The translations under genes were made by a program, and so were the position numbers. DNA of 64,000 nt from Manihot esculenta (lineage: Eukaryota > Streptophyta > Magnoliopsida > Malpighiales > Euphorbiaceae), in assembly GCF_001659605.2 (NCBI RefSeq), contig NC_035162.2, positions 9,195,248 to 9,259,247 of the forward strand, in the 5' to 3' direction. The notes beneath the pieces are model-generated. The model made no database searches. It was given only the letters and a program-made list of their open reading frames with translations, and was not told where the DNA came from. Shown here piece after piece: positions 37,408 to 50,800 of the stretch; within the stretch, counting starts at the first letter, position 1, and each line of letters opens with the position of its first letter.

Positions 37408-39440
37408 TTTGTGATTCAAGGAGCTTCTGCGAGTTTAACTAATTGTCATCCTTAACAAACATCCTGTTTCTTCTAATATATTAGGTTAAAATTTTAAGGT
37501 ATTTTTGTTGGTTGTAGTTCAAGTTGTGGGCATTAATTAATGAGTGAGTGAGGGTGGGCATGTGAGATACAATAGAAACTGTTAAAGAATGGGTGAAGTT
37601 TGTTATGGTTGAGTATTATAATGGTGTGTGGACAAGTGGTAGCTGTTTCTGTTCTATCGTCGATGGACGCAATCATTTTCATCACTTCTCTTTCTGTTTC
37701 TGTTTCGTCTTTTTCTTTCACTTTTTCTAAACTGTTTCTGAAATTCTTTGACTCTAGCTTTTGTTAGTAATGGACATTTATGGAAAGAGCTTTCATTAAT
37801 GCAGGGAGGTGCCTCCATATCACGAAAAAAAAACCCTAAATTCCATTCGTTTTTACTATTATTTTATTTCTTCTGATTTCATGTTGGGACTATATATATG
37901 CTGTGGTGATTTGAATCTATTCGACCTTAATTAAATGAAAACTACTTGAATTTAAGATTGAGATACATGAGACCAGCTGCCTGAGGAATTAAACATGTGT
38001 TTTTCTCGATAAGTCGGACGCTGTAGTAATATATATGGGATCTTTGCTGATGTTTAGATTCTTACCTTCTTATCTTTGCATGTTGGATGAAATTATAGGG
38101 AATCGCAGCTATATAACAATTGATTCCGATTCCGATTCCGATTCCTCAAAATTAGAGGTCGTTTTCAAATTAGTTACTACAAAATCTCTAATATTTATAA
38201 ATATGACCTAAAATTCCATCATTTTAAAATTTGTTACTATAATATCTCTTACATTTAAAAACATTGCCAAAAATCACCCAGCCCATATAATATGTTTGTC
38301 TGATGTATAACAAATTGAATATAAGGGATTGGATGTAGTCATTGGCTGCGTGTCTGTGATCATTAGGCTTGAATAAGTATTCTATGGCCACATCAAAAGA
38401 TAAGCCCTAACTTTTTTCTTTTTTTTTTTGAAAAAATATATGGTTTAGTACTTTCAGTTCTTTGAATATTTAACTTTGCATTGTAATGGCTGATTTCTTT
38501 TCTTAATTTAAATTCTTATAGTTGCTGAGTTCCTTTTTCTTATTAAGAAGGGATTAGAATCAACGAGATTTAAACCCTAGGGCACACTCTTGGATAGTTC
38601 AACTAATTATGCAGTTGGCCATGCAAACCGATCACTGTTGGAATTTGTTGGTTGGTTCAGTCAGGTGAACAATAAAAAAGAATGATCTTGAACCAAGCCT
38701 CAGGACAGTTCTTTATGAGCAGCAACCAAATCGTCCTTGCATGAAAAAGTAATTCAATTGCAACTCCAGATTCACAGCTATTGCTTTCTAGTTCCAAATG
38801 GCATATCCTATTTATTTATGTAACCTTCTTCATTGTTAACCATCCATCTTACTTCGTGGGATTTTGATCCAAGCTACAGCTCTAATACCATTATATCCTT
38901 ACATCAGGTTCGATCGGTCTGCATGGCAAACCTTCAGTTAATTTATGCAAGGTAGATTGTGTTGGTTGGAAGCAATTTTCAGCTAAACTGACCTGTGAAC
39001 AGCCCTGACCTTGACAAGTTCATGCAATTACATATTCAAACAAAACAATACTATTTCATATTCTCTCACATAAGCTTCTTTCAGAAAGAATACATTCTGT
39101 GTAATGAATTTCAAGATGATATATCTTATCCTTCTCGATAGTCAACAAGAAATTGCTTATAAAAAAATCAATAAGAAATTAAGAATGCCTCTATCTATGC
39201 ACAACGGTAACGGTGAAGCTTGTAAATTTCCAAGGACATGATCCTCCCCAAATCTTTGATGCCTATCAATCAATTATTACTTTACCAAGTATATTACCTC
39301 TACCTGCCTCTAAGCTTCTGCTTCTTCCAAGCTGTGGGAAGGAAGTATTGATTCAAGGTTTAATTTGTCAATCAGCAACCGGAAGCTATGTCACTGGTTC
39401 TTCCCTGTTATCAAATATATGCAATGATCTGATTCTAGGA
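37408..39440. other. Intergenic between convergent MYB and GONST2-type genes
   Basis: Both flanking genes end here. It holds probable 3' UTRs at each side and a perfect four-unit GATTCC hexamer repeat at 38122-38145. No coding sequence is supported. Confidence 0.6.
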
Positions 39441-41856
39441 TCAGGACATTTTGGCCCTGGCAAAGAATATTCCAGCAAATAGACCTGGGAGAGCATGTTC
39501 TAAATTAGATATAATGAAATAGTTTATATGCTTGAAACTATGTGTCATGATCCACAGAGCGTTGATTTTATTACCAAATAGTATACTGAACAAATTTGAT
39601 AGACTAAGGGGAACCTTGAACAACACTAGACCAGCAATAGAGATGGGAATCTTGTTCAGTGAACCCACCAAACTGCACAACAGGAAAAGGACATATCATC
39701 ATGCGATTTCTATGATTAAAATTCTTGATTTGTAGTTGCAGAGTTTCTAAATATGCACCTTGAATTGCCAGTTAACAGCATATCATATACTTTGAAGGGT
39801 ATAAAGCACACAATTACCTATAAGTTGTGGGGCCAGTTTGGCGTAAGAACCACATAGAGGTGAAGCTAATGGCAAGTCCAAGCAATCCACTAGCTGTTGC
39901 AACAACCCAGAACAATGGCAATTTGATCACATCTCTGCAAATTGAAACCACTTGTCATAGGATTCCTAAGTTTTGCAGTTATGAATAGAAAGCATACTAT
40001 TCTCTCTAAATTTGCTATATTTGCTTACGCATTAATCACATATTCCCATTCATCAAACACCAGAATCAAGAAGATGGCAAATGGTAGAGACAACAAATTA
40101 TTCAGCAACACCATTGAAATTTCATTAAGAGATCCGCTTCTGGTTGACTGCTTTGCTTTATCCATTACCCGCCGCAGGGTAATCTGTGTCAAGTAGAAGT
40201 GTCACTTGTTAGTTGCAAATTGTAACAACAGACTGAGTAGAACACCGATAACATTTGGCCCCACACTGGGTAGCTGAAAATTACAGAGTCCCAAAGCCAT
40301 TTCACAAAGTTATTGGGAGGTTCAATGAAAGAGGGAGTAGATTTGCATACTGAGTAACTTGCTGTTAGAATGCAATTCATGAGTTGCCATGCATAACCCG
40401 TTGCATCAAATGAAAGATCTGTAATACCACCAGTGATAGCAGAGATAATCTGTAAAAGGGAAAGATATAAAACTCATTGACTTGACAATTGAAACTTGGA
40501 AATACTCCAATGTAGTATCCAGGTGCTAACTTCTGATATTGCCAACGCGTGGATTATGTCCATATTCCATATGACAAAATTATGCACTTAAGCTACAATT
40601 ATGTGAAGAATTTAAGTGATTCGATATCTGTCTTTTGTTCTTAAATTACAATTATATACTGTTCGGCAAAAACAATAAGCATCACTAGCTAAGTTGTTCA
40701 CATGACACAAGTAAAGGAGTTGTATTGAGTACCATCAAAATCATGGCAGCCCACACTTTCTGATTCTGATGTTTCCGGAAAATATATAACTCCCCAATTG
40801 CTGTCATAATGTTTGTCATATTCTTCAGAATTGTCACCATTGCAATATTTATGTATTTCAAACTGGCAAGACAAATGCACGGGATTCTTAAAATACAATA
40901 CAGTTTTTTGATGCAGGGCATCCAATACGACAGTTATGAGAATTCTGACATACCTATACATGCCTGATACAAGCATGCCAACAAAGATTGCATTGACAGG
41001 GATCCAGACCTTTATTAGTTTCCAGTTAAGCTTCTGCACTGAAACAACTCCACAAAAACCCAAAATGGCAACAACCACACAGCATATCAAATTCTGCAGC
41101 AAAACAACAAAACCATATAGTCATGCACAGGAATGAAAGAAAATAATCAAACAAGTGATCCACTTTTAACACCGAGTAATATAAGGCAGTTTTACTACTT
41201 AAGTACAATCTTGCAAAAAAGAAATACTGATTCAAGAAATCATTCTAGGGTACTTTTCACTTTTCAGAGCCAATAAGAAAGAAAGAGGCTGTTTGACACC
41301 AACATACTTGATATAACATAAGAGATATTCCTGCATCGAAATTGTAACTTGACAGAACAACTTTGTTCAACAAAATCATGCTGCAAGAGGAAATGCAGTA
41401 AGCTGTTCCGGACAAAAGAGGTCCAGATTTTCTTCCTGATCCATGTTCGCGTTTTTCATCTCCATTAAACAGAGCACTGATTTTGGCACCATGTGTTGCA
41501 TGATTCTCTCTAAAGAACCTGCAAGAAGGAAAGAAGTAATTATGCACAAGCCATTGAGCAATCAGTAAGTGCATCAATTTGGGAAAAATCATATGGAAAA
41601 CACATTAAATGGACATTCAACTTGAAGTCTTTCAATTAACTTTAATAAATAAGAATTGATTCTACCTGTCACCTACAGCTCTACGTTCTGCATTTGTTGC
41701 AAAATTGCCAGTTGACCGGTTATCTTGCTTTCCAAAACCATTCAGAATCTTTTCTGCAGCATTAAATTTTTCATCTAAAGTCGACTTTTCACTCACATGG
41801 TCCACTGATTCATCACAATCATTGGAAATAACAACTTCTAACTTAAAATCAGACAT
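39441..41856 (-). CDS. GONST2: Golgi GDP-mannose (nucleotide-sugar) transporter, GONST2-type
   Basis: Nine phase-consistent coding exons: 41666-41856, 41308-41518, 40954-41093, 40733-40862, 40351-40449, 40029-40183, 39818-39934, 39575-39672 and 39441-39484. They give 394 residues. The start MSDFKLEVVIS leads a hydrophilic N-terminus of about 100 residues. The drug/metabolite-transporter fold follows, with blocks LLSGTAYCISSCSMILLNK, YINIAMVTILKNMTNIMTAI, GLAISFTSMWFLRQTGPTTY, and the GALNK-type substrate motif as GSLNKIP near the C-terminus, ending FARAKMS. GONST proteins import GDP-mannose into the Golgi for glycosphingolipid and polysaccharide mannosylation. The long N-terminus and neighbourhood fit GONST2 rather than GONST1, but the exact paralogue is an inference. 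An upstream non-coding exon probably lies near 42314-42400. Confidence 0.9.
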
Positions 41857-43094
41857 GTCAACACCCTGCAAAAGGGTTTTAAAAAATTATTAATGCAGAA
41901 ACTATAGTAGATAGTAAGTAAAACCCAAGAACAATAAAGCAACAGAATTAGTACAAAACCAACCAAAGCTAGAAAATTTTGATTTACAGAATGAAGTCCA
42001 TACCAATATAGAATATGATCTTCGGGACTGTATATATTTATATCTTTGAAGAAATCTAAATTACCCAAAAAACTTTTTAAAATGTGCAAAAAAGGGAATT
42101 GAAAAGTGAAAAGAAGTTGAAACTCATGCAAAAGACGTGAACTTGATGGGATCTTTTTAAAGAACACGCAAAGGGAACTGAATCAAATCAAAACAGAAAG
42201 AAAAGAAATCAAAACCGTGGTTTACAAAAAGAAAGAGATAAAGAAGCCAACTTGGAGCTGAAGAGAGAAGAAAGAGAGAGCAGAGCGAAATTCCAGGAGG
42301 GAGATGACAGTACCGTCCAGCGAGTTTGAATAATATAGACAAGGGTACAATTTTCGAGGTTTCGAAAGTCAAATGGCGGAAGTGATCCATTTCTGAAGCT
42401 TAGAGATGGAGATTTTTAGATTTTTTTATTAATGGGATCTGGAGAGGAGAATGTGAAACAGCGAAGGAAGGAATTGTTTTTCTTTTGTTTTTGAATCCTC
42501 AGCCTTTTGCGCGGAAAATCTGGCTAGCATATTGCGACGGCTAATGGATCTGGTGGATCGGGTTGTCCATTTAATGGGCCATTTTACAAATACAAACTCA
42601 AGGAACTAGGCCCAATACAAAGAGCCCACGTAGGCGAGTTGGTTTTCTATTGGGCTCGTGGCCACTTTTAAAAAGACAGACGCCTTTGATTCTGGTCTGA
42701 AATGGTTGTGATACAAAATAGGGCTTTTTTTTTTTTTTTTTTTTTTTTCCTTCTCAAATGTATGTTTCATTACAGAAAAAGTCCATACAACCTACTAAAA
42801 CCCATAGAAAAAGATAGCCACAAATCCAAGATTGAACCCTAGATTCATTCAATATTAACCGGACTCTAAAAACCCATTTCCACTATTGTCGCTAATTACG
42901 ATCCTTCACCATTATTTTTTTTTAAAGAAAAACTATAATCATTGTGGGTAATTGGGGTTGTGATTTCCCTTGGTCATGACCATGTGGAACATAAATAATA
43001 AGCTTCACTACATTATCACAACCCCAACATCATAAGTTAAATTAATCAAACATAAAACTAGACAAAAACCCCCCACATTAAACAGTCATCATCA
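41857..43094. other. 5' leader and promoter of the GONST2-type gene, then spacer
   Basis: 41865 is an acceptor site, so most of this is a leader intron. A first exon near 42314-42420 ends at the donor GTACTG. It contains an ATG at 42390 whose frame does not join the main coding frame and stops early in the next exon. Upstream of it is a site II cluster (separate entry), then poly-T (about 42727-42748) and AT-rich spacer to the end of the C2H2 gene. Confidence 0.6.
42575..42656 (-). promoter_or_regulatory. Cluster of four TGGGCY (site II) motifs upstream of the GONST2-type gene
   Basis: TGGGCC at 42575-42580, GGCCCA at 42609-42614, AGCCCA at 42623-42628 and TGGGCT at 42651-42656 lie about 200 bases upstream of the probable first exon. 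Clusters of TGGGCY are known TCP-factor sites in promoters of broadly expressed plant genes. The role here is inferred. Confidence 0.55.
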
Positions 43095-44231
43095 TCACAC
43101 GGTATACACAATCACAAAGCAAGGAAGCACAGCCCTTGGATTAAACACCACTAGATCTTCCTCGTCCACTCTGCTATGGATCCCACTTCCACCTCTCGCT
43201 ACGACAGAATCAAACCCTCCATCCTCCTTATCCTCTTCCTCCAGTTCACACCCGACCCGACCCGCTAGAACTCTGCATACCAGCATCGCCCGTTTCACGT
43301 TCATGAACTTGAACTCTTCTTCCACGTCCTCAGGAATCGTCATATGCGCCCTCCAGCTGCTCGATAGTGTAGAAATTCCGTCCATCTTGGGTGAGAAGCC
43401 GGACTTTATTATCCCACAAACGCTGCAATATTGCTGGTTGCAAATGCTGGAATTTTCATTTGCTCCCAAATCACACATGAATGTGGAGCAGAAGAATCTC
43501 AACAGCTCATTACCATCTGCTATGCATCTCTCGTCTCTTCTCTTCACGCCACCGTTTCTTGCTGCTTTGGCTTTCACAAGTTCTCTGTACTCTTCAAATC
43601 TTGATAGTATCTTTGGACCGTTATGGATCTTTAAGATCCTATGTATTTCTGGGTTCTTCTCTTTACAAGACCAACCTGTTTTGAATATGATATGGACTAT
43701 ATTCTTCCCTGAATCTCCATCTTGAAGCTCCGATACCGCATGTTTGATAGCTTGATGCTGCTCCAGAAGCTGAGGTTTTTGGAAGATTTCGCCGCAAGCT
43801 GTGCACGGAAAGATATCATTTCTCAAAGGAAAGAACTGATCATTAGTTGAGATATCTGATTCCTGGCAAGAACCGGATGGCTTTTTATGGGGAGGAATAA
43901 CGGATGCATGATCTTCCGGAGGGATCATGGAGACTATGGAGTGCTGGGATGATCTTGCTGAGGCGAGAGTTGGCACTGGAGATTGAGCCTGGGAGCTGGT
44001 GGTTTTGTAGGTCTTAGAGGAGAAGATGCGTTTAAGATAGAACCAGGAGGAAGAGAGAGCTCTGCGAGGCTTTAAACGAGTTGAAGAAGAAGATATGGGA
44101 GAAAGAAGCGAGACTTTGCGTTTCTTGGTCGGTGGCTTATGATCTTTAGCAGTGAAAATAAAGCAACCGAGGTGCAGGAGGAGTATGAAGATAGAGAGGA
44201 ACTTAGTGAACACTGATACTACGGCAGCCAT
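43095..44231 (-). CDS. C2H2-type zinc-finger protein (At2g29660 type) with N-terminal hydrophobic segment
   Basis: A single-exon frame of 378 residues. Residues about 3-27 (VVSVFTKFLSIFILLLHLGC) are strongly hydrophobic, followed by the basic KKRK. This predicts a signal anchor or signal peptide, unusual for a zinc-finger protein. Residues about 142-164 form a C2H2 finger, C-x2-C-x12-H-x4-H (FPCTACGEIFQKPQLLEQHQ). The C-terminal 200 residues (VHIIFKTGWSCKEKNPEIHR, GPKILSRFEEYRELVK, then NPRAVLPCFVIVYTV at the end) match a conserved domain of a small plant C2H2 family. I recall a PARP-like fold being assigned to that domain, although the catalytic residues are not obvious. The biochemical function is unknown. 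Confidence 0.88.
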   Translation of the reverse strand: MAAVVSVFTKFLSIFILLLHLGCFIFTAKDHKPPTKKRKVSLLSPISSSSTRLKPRRALSSSWFYLKRIFSSKTYKTTSSQAQSPVPTLASARSSQHSIVSMIPPEDHASVIPPHKKPSGSCQESDISTNDQFFPLRNDIFPCTACGEIFQKPQLLEQHQAIKHAVSELQDGDSGKNIVHIIFKTGWSCKEKNPEIHRILKIHNGPKILSRFEEYRELVKAKAARNGGVKRRDERCIADGNELLRFFCSTFMCDLGANENSSICNQQYCSVCGIIKSGFSPKMDGISTLSSSWRAHMTIPEDVEEEFKFMNVKRAMLVCRVLAGRVGCELEEEDKEDGGFDSVVARGGSGIHSRVDEEDLVVFNPRAVLPCFVIVYTV

Positions 44232-47200
44232 GTTGGTTTTGGGAGCTTGACCTCTGTTTCAGGTCATCAATGAGGCATCGCGCTCGAGAGAGCGAGACAC
44301 AGAGAGAAGAGAATGATGGAATAAGAAAGGAAAGGAATAGGGGAGCAAAGGCAGGGCAGCTGACGTAGAGTGGGGGCGTGGAAGAATAAAGCTAATTAAA
44401 GTAGGTGGAACGCAACTTCATGGAATATATTTAGCTCTCAAAATGTATCCAGTATATTTATACATGATATATAATCGATAATTTTATATATTGGTAATTG
44501 GAAATTTTTGTAAAAGAGATTGGTCGGATTTATATTAATTTCAGATATTGTCAATTTTTGAATTTCTATCCCCCTTCCCTGCTACCTGGAACAAGCAATA
44601 AGTTAATTATCTGTGAATTCGATTACATCACTTTTCCCGAAAGTAATAGCCTAAAATTTTATATTCCATCAACGGCCAACTCTCCATTGTCACTTTGTTA
44701 TTTCTTTTACCAGGAAGATATTGCAGGCAATATAAGGAAAACACAGAATCATATTCATGTCTATACAAGGAATCTAATTCCAGTTGATTCGCAATTTTGG
44801 CATCTCTTTTTTTTTTTTTTTGTTACAGGGGAAAGAGCGGAAGAGCTCTAGATGAGCTGATTGATAATTAATCATTTGATATATATTGAACTAGAAGACA
44901 CAAAAACATAATTATTATCTGAAAAAGCTTTTGTTCTTCGTTTTCTTGGCTAAAAATCGATTCGAGCATAGTAGAAGAAGAATGTAAATCAAATCCATTA
45001 TTTATTATTTATTCGTAGATAAAACATGAACGTGGCAACATAGCCACAGCGATATCCACATGTGCTGCAGGGGGTTCATGATCGTCAATTTAGTTGGGAG
45101 TGTGATCCATTTTCTCATCACAATTTTTTTATATATGGCCCCATAAACATATATATTGGACATGCAATGCCTTATCTCAAGGAGAATCCAATGCCAACAG
45201 TAGTTTCTGCCAATGTTCAGCCTTTCTTTTCCTTTGTTTTTGGCTTCTTTGAACAACATGTGACTACTCAGTATTCTTTTTTGTCTAGTTGCTTATTCTC
45301 AACTTATAATTTCCAAGATAATGTCCATCCCATACATATCCACGTATAAACATTGTACAACTCTGGTTGTAGTTCTTCTACATGCATGGGACTCATAAAC
45401 AAATGAAAGATTTCCAGCCCTCACTAGTTAATATGGTTTCTACGGTTACTGCTGTAGCCGCTTTAGGACATTTGCAGACTGATCATATGTTTTTTCTATA
45501 TGTCGTGAGGCAATTCCGCTGATTCATCGCCTTGAAAATTGCTTCATATATAAAGAAGTTAGCTTCAATTAAAGACCAAATTATTGAATTAAACATTCAA
45601 ATATCAGCATAACCAGCCTAGAAAATCAAACTTATTATGAGGATAAATTTATATAATATTTTTTTAAAAAAAAAATTAAAGTACATGTAGCTTATTTTAA
45701 TTGATACTTATGATGATGGACATTGACAACTACGTTACTTCAATACTTCGACATAAAAATAAATTAAATGCATGCGTATAATCAATTTCGCTTAATTTAT
45801 TTAACCTTTAATAAGTATTCCACTATCACTCTCACATGGAAAAAAATATTAAATCAAAACTAAGATTTTAAAAATTTATAATACGTATTTTTAAAAATAA
45901 TAAAAATTCATAATAATCCTAGATATGTTCACGTCAAATCATTATCGTTAAATATACTGTTGTTGACTTAATTTATCAATTATTTTAAAACTTAATAATG
46001 AATATAAACAAGGTGTCCAATTTTCAGCATTCATAAAAATTATCATTAAATTTAAAAACAACAATATTGGAATAATTTTTAAATTTCTAAAAATTTTGAT
46101 TTACTGAATGAATTATTTTTTTTTTAAAAAAGCAACTTAAGCAAAATACAGGAAATAATATGAAGATGATATAGGCTCCAAAGCAAAATTCTTTCATATC
46201 TTTGAATGTGGGCCAACGTGATATTGATTGGGTTTGTGTTGTTGCTTTTTGAGTGGGCCTCTAAAATTTTTCTGTATGGTTGGTAAATATATTCTAATTC
46301 TGTTAATGGGTCCTCGTCTTCATTTCAATAAATAAACCTATATACTATATAATACTACCACTTCTTCTTGTCCTTAATTAATTTTAAAAAAAATCCAATT
46401 AACTTTGCATCATCTTTCATTTTCTGTAAATGTAATTTTTCATTAACGGGCAATGGCTGATAAATTTAGTTTTGCAATTGATGGTCGAATTGAATAATAT
46501 ACCATTAAATTTAATTTAATTAATTTTTTTCTATTTAAATCAAATAGAAGCACGGTGAAAGTTTTCTACTTCCTCTCTACTTGTGTAAGGCTTTTCACCA
46601 TTCTTTTCCCTTTTCCCTACCTCTTCACAATAAAAGAAAGCTGCCGACATTATTTTACAGTACCCACTACTTAAAGCTCCTCACTCCCTGGCCTTACTTT
46701 CTCCCTACCAAATTTATTAAAATAAATAAGACTCCATCTTTTAAAAAATAATTTATTTTCATTATTTAATTATAATATAAAAAATAATTGATGTTAGAAA
46801 GTAAAAGTAATTTTCTTTATAAATAATTTAATTTTAATTTGATTAGAAACTATATGTTTTATTAATTAATGAATCTGAATGTCTGCATATAAGGAATTCT
46901 TGATTTCAACTACTAATCTTCCATATTATGAGAGGTGGTTGACTATTATATGTCTTAATCAAGTATCCCTAATTTGAGCATGCATTGAGTGATTAAAGCA
47001 TGAACATGGTCATGATAAAGCAGTTTAATTTCTTTATTGCAGGAGTAACACTCTTAAATATCAAGTCTTTTGCAAAAATGATGATGATAACTAGAAAAAC
47101 TTTAATCCCATGTACTTTCCCAATGGGACAGTTGGGCCAACCGTGGTCTGCCCAAGCTACTAAAATTCCATCATGGAAGGTTGTGGTTCCATTATTTACT

Positions 47201-47886
47201 GAAAAAAAACTAGTGTACCTGAAAATTTATGTGACCCACAAATATAATTGCATTCTCTTCTTTTTGGAGGAATTTTAATTCTACACAAGCAACATAAACT
47301 AGAATCTTAAAAGTGTATTCATCATGAGTGTGAATTGTGATTGATTCACCTTCTTTAACAAGGTCCACTGCCTCCCATTATTAGCTGATTAAAAATAACT
47401 AAATCAATCCTGTAATACCCTTTTCTTTCTTTTTGATTAAAAGTCTACTTCTTTCTAACCAACCACCGCCACCTTGGGTTTGCTTTGGCAATGGGCTCTC
47501 ATTTACTATAATGGGCTTTGTTTTTTGTGTTTGGGCTGTGCTTGTAGTGGGGATTTTAGATAGTGGTTTTCTCTTCAATGCATTGGAAATTGGGCCTGAC
47601 CTCAATCAATTAGCCCAATATGGAAAATCTAAAACGATTAAAATTAAAAAATTTTGATGGGCATAACACGGAACCCATTCCGTTTTCGGTTAATCACCCG
47701 CCAGTTTCTCTCTCTCATCAGCACAATCCAGTTTTCCTCAATCACATAAAGCCACGTGTCGGAAGCTGTACCAGTCCTCATAAATTAAATATCATTCCGC
47801 TACCCTCCGAAAACGTTCAAATATCTATTTCTCCCTTGCTCTGCCTGGGATGTGGTGAACAGTCATACTCGCTTCCTTGAGCTACC
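44232..47886. other. Shared intergenic region between divergent C2H2 and PHT4;1 genes
   Basis: About 3.6 kb. The left 150 bases are the C2H2 5' flank. The middle is AT-rich with no supportable gene. The right 450 bases are the PHT4;1 promoter (separate entry). Open frames at 45062-45349 and 47000-47278 show no recognisable domain. Confidence 0.55.
47492..47760 (+). promoter_or_regulatory. PHT4;1 promoter: five TGGGCY motifs and a G-box
   Basis: TGGGCT at 47492, 47512 and 47532, TGGGCC at 47591 and AGCCCA at 47612 form a site II cluster. GCCACGTGTC at 47751-47760 is a palindromic G-box core (CACGTG 47753-47758) about 130 bases upstream of the start codon. G-boxes of this form bind bZIP/GBF and PIF-class bHLH factors and are common in light-responsive photosynthesis genes. 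Confidence 0.6.
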
Positions 47887-50800
47887 ATGAGCGCTAGAGC
47901 TCTTCTTCACTCTTTCTCTCCCCATTTTCGGCCCCGCATCTCCCCCCCTGATTTCTCCGTCTCCAAGAAGAGTTTTGGTTTCAGTCTTCCTGAGTTGAAG
48001 CGCAGAGAATTTCTTCATTTTCGAGTTCGCCTTCAATCTGATGAAGGCTGCGGTGTTTTCCGTGTTTCGGTACGGAATTCTGGTCGGGGTGGAAAAGTAT
48101 ATGCAGATGTTAAGTCAGAGCCCTACGAAATATCGGATACGGTGCCGGAATCCGTTAAGTTCCAAGACGGGTTGAACGATGTCGTTTTAAGCGAGGGTGA
48201 GTTAGAGAGTTCTGCGCCTTGGTGGGAAGAATTCCCTAAACGATGGGTTATAGTGATCTTGTGTTTCTCCGCCTTTCTTCTGTGCAACATGGATAGAGTA
48301 CGTTTTCAATTCCATCTCTTAAATATTGACATATTCTATCTCTTGTTAGCTACATATATTTGTAGTAGTATATAAAAAATGAATAATTGACTGTTTTCTA
48401 TGTAGTCTTTCATGTGTAATGAAATTAGTCTTGTCAGATTTGCTAGAGCTTTGCAAATAATGGCTGGAATACTTCTCATGTCCTCGGAGTCTATTATTCT
48501 TGTCCCCGGAGTATGTCAGTTTTGAGTTAGTAATAAGCTTAAGCATATTTTTTCGACAGGTGAACATGAGCATTGCTATACTTCCCATGTCCGCGGAGTT
48601 CAACTGGAATCCCGCCACAGTCGGTTTGATCCAATCTTCCTTTTTCTGGGGATACCTCCTCACCCAGGTGATATAGCTTTCTCTTAGTCAACTTTGTTTT
48701 TCTTGGTTAACAAATCAGTATATAGAATCTCGTCCTCTTAGAAGTTACATTCAATGTTTGTTACATTTTGTTTCTTATAAAGGGGAAAATAGTCAAAGTT
48801 GTTTTACAACCTGTGAACTTTGCCTTTATTTACTTAACTAATTAGATGTCAGCGACAGATTGCTGGTGGCATATGGGCTGACACAGTGGGTGGGAAGCTG
48901 GTTTTGGGATTTGGCGTAGTTTGGTGGTCCATTGCTACAGCTCTGACCCCTGTGGCTGCCAAAGTTGGGTTGCCTTTCCTCCTTTTCGTTCGTGCTTTCA
49001 TGGGCATTGGTGAGGTAAGACCTTTAACAAACTTCTTATGGTTGATTTCTAATTGGGGTAATGAATACGTTTTTTTTCCCTTTAGAATTTCTTCTTGTCC
49101 TATGATATGTAACTGGAGAATGCTATTTCTGGTGAACTTTCTCATAGGATGCTTCTTCATTTAGTGTGGCTCTGTTTCAGGGTGTTGCTATGCCTGCCAT
49201 GAATAATATTCTGTCCAAATGGGTTCCTGTATCTGAGAGGAGTAGATCATTAGCACTGGTGTATAGTGGCATGTATCTTGGATCAGTCACTGGCCTGGCT
49301 TTCTCTCCCTTCTTAATACATCAATTTGGTTGGCCATCGGTATTTTACTCCTTTGGTTCTCTAGGGACAGTTTGGTTTGCTGTATGGCTAAATAAGGTAA
49401 TTTTTACTGATTAAAAGTGCAGAGAAATAACATTTTAAGTCAAGTTTTTTTTTTGTGTTTAAGGAGCTTTATAAACATGAACTTAATTTTCTTCTAAATT
49501 TTTAAGTTGTCTGTCCATGAAAATAGGTATTCTAATAATATGTTTCTTTTAGTTCAAAATATTTCCCGGTTGTTTTATTCTTGTTTTTTCTTTCAATAGG
49601 CCTACAGTTCACCTCTTGATGATCCTCAGCTCCGGCCAGAAGAAAAACAGCTGATTTTTGCACACAGTGTTTCCAAGGAACCTGTCAAAACAATACCATG
49701 GGGATTAATCTTGTCCAAAGCACCTGTATGGGCCCTAATAGTGTCTCACTTCTGTCACAATTGGGGTACATTTATTCTGCTAACATGGATGCCAACATAC
49801 TATAACCAAGTAAGTCTTCCTTTCAATCATAACATATTCTTCGACTTTGTAAGCCTGTTAAAAACCAAACAAGTAGTTCCTCAATCAATTATTTATCTCT
49901 TAGAATTTTCAGTCTAAACTATTTATATTACCACTAGATTAGGATTTTTTTTTTGAAATTTAAAATTTTATTAATTTTTAATCCAAGAAAAACTTGAGAT
50001 ATTAGGTCCATGCTAGATCCTTGGCCAGCAGGCCTCCCAAATGCTCCCAATCTAGGACTCAAAATGTTAAGCATTTAAAGCTTGGAGAGATATCAGAAAC
50101 AAGAGCATTACAAATAGAGCTCAAATTAGCAGTTTGCCTTGCTGATTTTGCTGCAATTAGTTAGATTTATCTGCACAGGTGGAAGTATCAAAGAAGAAAC
50201 TCTTTAGCCCCATACGATGTACTTCCATGGTAAAAGGAAATCCAACTGTCATTTGCATGACAAGGGAACCTTACTGGGTGATTATCTAATTTCAGATGCT
50301 GAATGTGGAATATAGAGCAATGCTTACTAAGAGGGAACACTTAGAAAACCATTGATTTGGGTGGGGTTGTAAATTATCTTGTGGATGATTTATTTTTCCA
50401 AAGTGTAACGTGTAACATACAGGATAAAATGAAACAAATGCATGCATGATAATATATAGTTCTTATATTTTCAGATAAACTATCTTGTAGCTACTCATTG
50501 CATAATTACTCCTAAAGATACTGGTTTCTTCTTTCAATTTTTGTTATAGTTCTTTAAGCATAGCTAGTGCAGCTTTCAGTAAATGTTATTATTGATATTT
50601 TGTAGAAGAGAAGGTGTAGTTTGCGGTATTTATAGGTGCAAAACTTTTCTCTAGAATAACGGATCCTGATTTTCTTTTTTCTTATTTCTTTTTCTGTTTG
50701 GTTATATAGGTCTTAAAGTTCAATCTTACGGAATCTGGGCTTTTATGTGTTTTGCCGTGGCTTACAATGGCATTTTCTGCAAATCTTGGAGGATGGATTG

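Noticed and set aside
38122..38145. Perfect GATTCC hexamer repeat considered as a CRISPR-like or telomere-like array
   Set aside because: Four contiguous hexamers without spacers; an ordinary microsatellite in plant intergenic DNA.
43303..43725. Plus-strand open frame of 140 codons
   Set aside because: Antisense shadow of the C2H2 gene, whose frame has clear domain matches.
45062..45349. Overlapping open frames on both strands between the C2H2 and PHT4;1 genes
   Set aside because: No domain, no conserved pattern and no splice continuation.
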